A stretch of 6,319 nt of DNA from an uncultured Selenomonadales bacterium (lineage in GTDB: Bacteria > Bacillota > Negativicutes > Selenomonadales > Selenomonadaceae), in assembly GCA_937901445.1 (NCBI GenBank), contig CALDHY010000079.1, positions 1 to 6,319 on the forward strand. Direction: 5' to 3'. Within the stretch, counting starts at the first letter, position 1, and every line of letters begins with the position of its first letter. Below the pieces are notes generated by a model. That model worked only from the letters and a program-made list of their open reading frames with translations, was not told the DNA's origin and did not search any database. Made by a program: the position numbers and the translations under genes. This document shows positions 5,730 through 6,319 of this stretch, one piece after another.

Positions 5730-5758
5730 ATTATAGACTTTATTTTTATTAATGTCAA
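5730..5758 (-). promoter_or_regulatory. Full-consensus promoter of the recombinase-RHH operon
   Basis: On the minus strand TTGACA (5753-5758) and TATAAT (5730-5735) are both perfect and are separated by 17 nt, the optimum. Initiation is expected near 5723, inside a run of 14 A. A promoter this strong in front of a recombinase implies a repressor, possibly the RHH protein encoded in the same operon. Confidence 0.88.
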
Positions 5759-5762
5759 GTAT

Positions 5763-5788
5763 TTACCATAAATTATTATTATTGGTAA
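5763..5788. promoter_or_regulatory. Inverted repeat upstream of the recombinase promoter
   Basis: TTACCA (5763-5768) and TGGTAA (5783-5788) are perfect inverted arms with centres 20 bp apart, about two helical turns. The inner edge is 4 nt upstream of the -35. It suits binding of a dimeric or tetrameric regulator on one face of the DNA; which protein binds is unknown. Confidence 0.45.
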
Positions 5789-5961
5789 TTAAAAAAATTT
5801 GTGTTTGAATTTTTCTGCTTATTTTTTATTATAGATTTTTTTCACTTTCAAAATTCCACTGTCGATAATTCCTGCCGAATATTTTTTTGGCGGGCAATTT
5901 TGAGAGTCCGTCGCGCAGATTTATTTTGCACATTGACGCCGAAAAAAAGCTGATACGTTAA

Positions 5962-5979
5962 GCTAGAATTGCCTCTAGC
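5962..5979. repeat. 6-bp-arm inverted repeat in the non-coding arc
   Basis: GCTAGA (5962-5967) and TCTAGC (5974-5979) flank ATTGCC. No T-tract follows on either strand. Function is not known. Confidence 0.4.
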
Positions 5980-6018
5980 GCGCCTTTCGTCTGTAGACAA
6001 GGTTTTATACAAGTAAAG

Positions 6019-6045
6019 AAAAAAAGACGCCCTAATTTAGGGCGT
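6019..6045 (-). terminator. Intrinsic terminator with no upstream gene (minus strand)
   Basis: A perfect 19-nt hairpin sequence (6027-6045, arms ACGCCCT/AGGGCGT, extendable to 9 bp) is followed on the minus strand by C and seven T (complement of 6019-6025). Any transcript ending here starts in the non-coding arc at 6046-6264 or beyond the junction. It may insulate the recombinase promoter, or it may end a non-coding RNA. Confidence 0.65.
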
Positions 6046-6106
6046 ATCTAATAGGGTCGCGTTTTGCGACGCTATCTCTAAAAGGGCGTAGCAAAACGTT
6101 ACACTC
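6027..6106. other. Structured element with mutually exclusive hairpins
   Basis: Several stems compete. ATAG-G-GTCGC pairs with GCGAC-G-CTAT around loop GTTTT (6051-6075). Alternatively CGTTTTGC (6060-6067) pairs with GCAAAACG (6091-6098), extended by ACGC (6069-6072) with GCGT (6086-6089). ACGCCCT (6027-6033) can pair with AGGGCGT at either 6039-6045 or 6083-6089. A T-rich tract (6107-6116) lies on the plus-strand side and T7 on the minus-strand side. This looks like an attenuator, a regulatory RNA or a hairpin origin; no known family is recognised. Confidence 0.45.
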
Positions 6107-6184
6107 TTTTTATTTTTAAAGGTACTGTCCAAGCGGTATACCTATTGCGCGGCGGTTATGACGCGCTGTCCTTGACTGCACGCA

Positions 6185-6212
6185 ATAATTTTCTTTTACT
6201 TGTACTTGTAAA
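6185..6212 (-). promoter_or_regulatory. Weak candidate promoter for a non-coding transcript
   Basis: On the minus strand TTTACA (6207-6212, 5 of 6) and AATTAT (6185-6190, 4 of 6) are 16 nt apart. Initiation near 6178 would give a transcript of about 160 nt running through the structured element and ending at the terminator at 6019-6045. The -10 is poor, so this is tentative. Confidence 0.3.
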
Positions 6213-6264
6213 ATGAAAAGTGGGGTTTTGCGCCTTTTAAAAATAGTTACAAGCTCCCTTGAAA

Positions 6265-6319
6265 ATCTGCAGAGTTTACAAGCGACAAATTTTTTTTTGA
6301 ATGTTGCAAGGAACCTGTA
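6265..6319. repeat. Terminal direct repeat, right copy (circular-contig overlap)
   Basis: This is the second copy of the 55-base end sequence, identical to 1-55. It lies in non-coding DNA, so trimming one copy breaks no gene. It shows that the non-coding tract after 5759 continues without a break into 1-201. Confidence 0.93.

Larger units (their letters stand above)
5759..6264. other. Gene-free arc, possible second origin candidate or RNA locus
   Basis: Together with 1-201 across the circle junction this is about 700 bp without a supported protein gene, over a tenth of the replicon. Contents seen are the inverted repeats at 5763-5788 and 5962-5979, the minus-strand terminator, the structured element at 6027-6106, the palindrome GGTATACC near 6136-6143, TATTGCG...CGCAATA arms around 6144-6187, and TTACAAGC twice at 6247-6254 and 6276-6283, 29 bp apart. 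GTCGCGTTTT, the motif repeated at 1051-1206, recurs at 6056-6065. An origin, a single-strand initiation site or an RNA gene would each explain why it is kept. Confidence 0.45.

Noticed and set aside
6213..6319. Plus-strand ORF of 35 codons (starting MKSGVLRLLK) that crosses the circle junction, with its TAA ending at position 56
   Set aside because: It has no ribosome-binding site, passes through a T9 run and has no recognisable motif. Noted only because it cannot be seen in the linear contig.
1..6319. Transposon or IS ends, CRISPR array, tRNA, relaxase or rolling-circle Rep
   Set aside because: No terminal inverted repeats with a transposase, no regularly spaced repeats, no tRNA-like cloverleaf and no HUH motif were seen in any supported frame.

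Overview
The window is a small circular replicon that has been linearised. Its first 55 bases (1-55) and last 55 bases (6265-6319) are identical, which is what a circular contig looks like when the overlap is left in. The unique molecule is therefore about 6264 bp, and position 6264 joins position 1. All five supported genes lie on the minus strand. There is no capsid, relaxase, insertion sequence, rRNA, tRNA or CRISPR. The best reading is a cryptic mobile plasmid or plasmid-like satellite. The DNA is AT-rich by eye with scattered GCG/GCC-rich codons, strong Shine-Dalgarno sites (AAAGGAG, AAGGAG) and near-consensus sigma-70-type promoters. This suits a low-GC bacterial host, plausibly Bacillota (perhaps Negativicutes), but that host call is a weak inference.

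Layout in transcription order on the minus strand. A consensus promoter (5730-5758) drives a Xer-like tyrosine recombinase (4705-5691) and, 16 nt downstream, a ribbon-helix-helix DNA-binding protein (4446-4688). A 365-bp non-coding segment (4081-4445) follows. It holds back-to-back promoters and hairpins that look like a short plus-strand RNA gene. Next is the 914-residue replication protein (1336-4080), a P4-alpha-like fusion of zinc finger, TOPRIM primase and SF3 helicase, ending at a good terminator (1258-1283). A second intergenic stretch (966-1335) carries repeated GTCGCG motifs, a 17-bp imperfect direct repeat and a perfect 12-bp-arm inverted repeat resembling a Xer/dif site. It is one of two candidate origin regions. 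Last is a toxin-first HigBA-type toxin-antitoxin operon (260-965) with its own promoter and palindromic operator, ended by a bidirectional terminator (202-237).

The remaining non-coding DNA (5759-6264 joined to 1-201, about 700 bp) is unusually large for such a compact molecule. It contains a minus-strand terminator with no gene in front of it, and a segment at 6027-6106 with competing hairpins. It is either the origin or a structured RNA locus.

Together the genes suggest a self-contained maintenance kit. The primase-helicase would open and prime its own origin, with host polymerase doing elongation. The recombinase would resolve multimers or allow integration. The ribbon-helix-helix protein would regulate, and HigBA would keep the plasmid in the population. 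These roles are inferred from family membership; nothing here has been tested.
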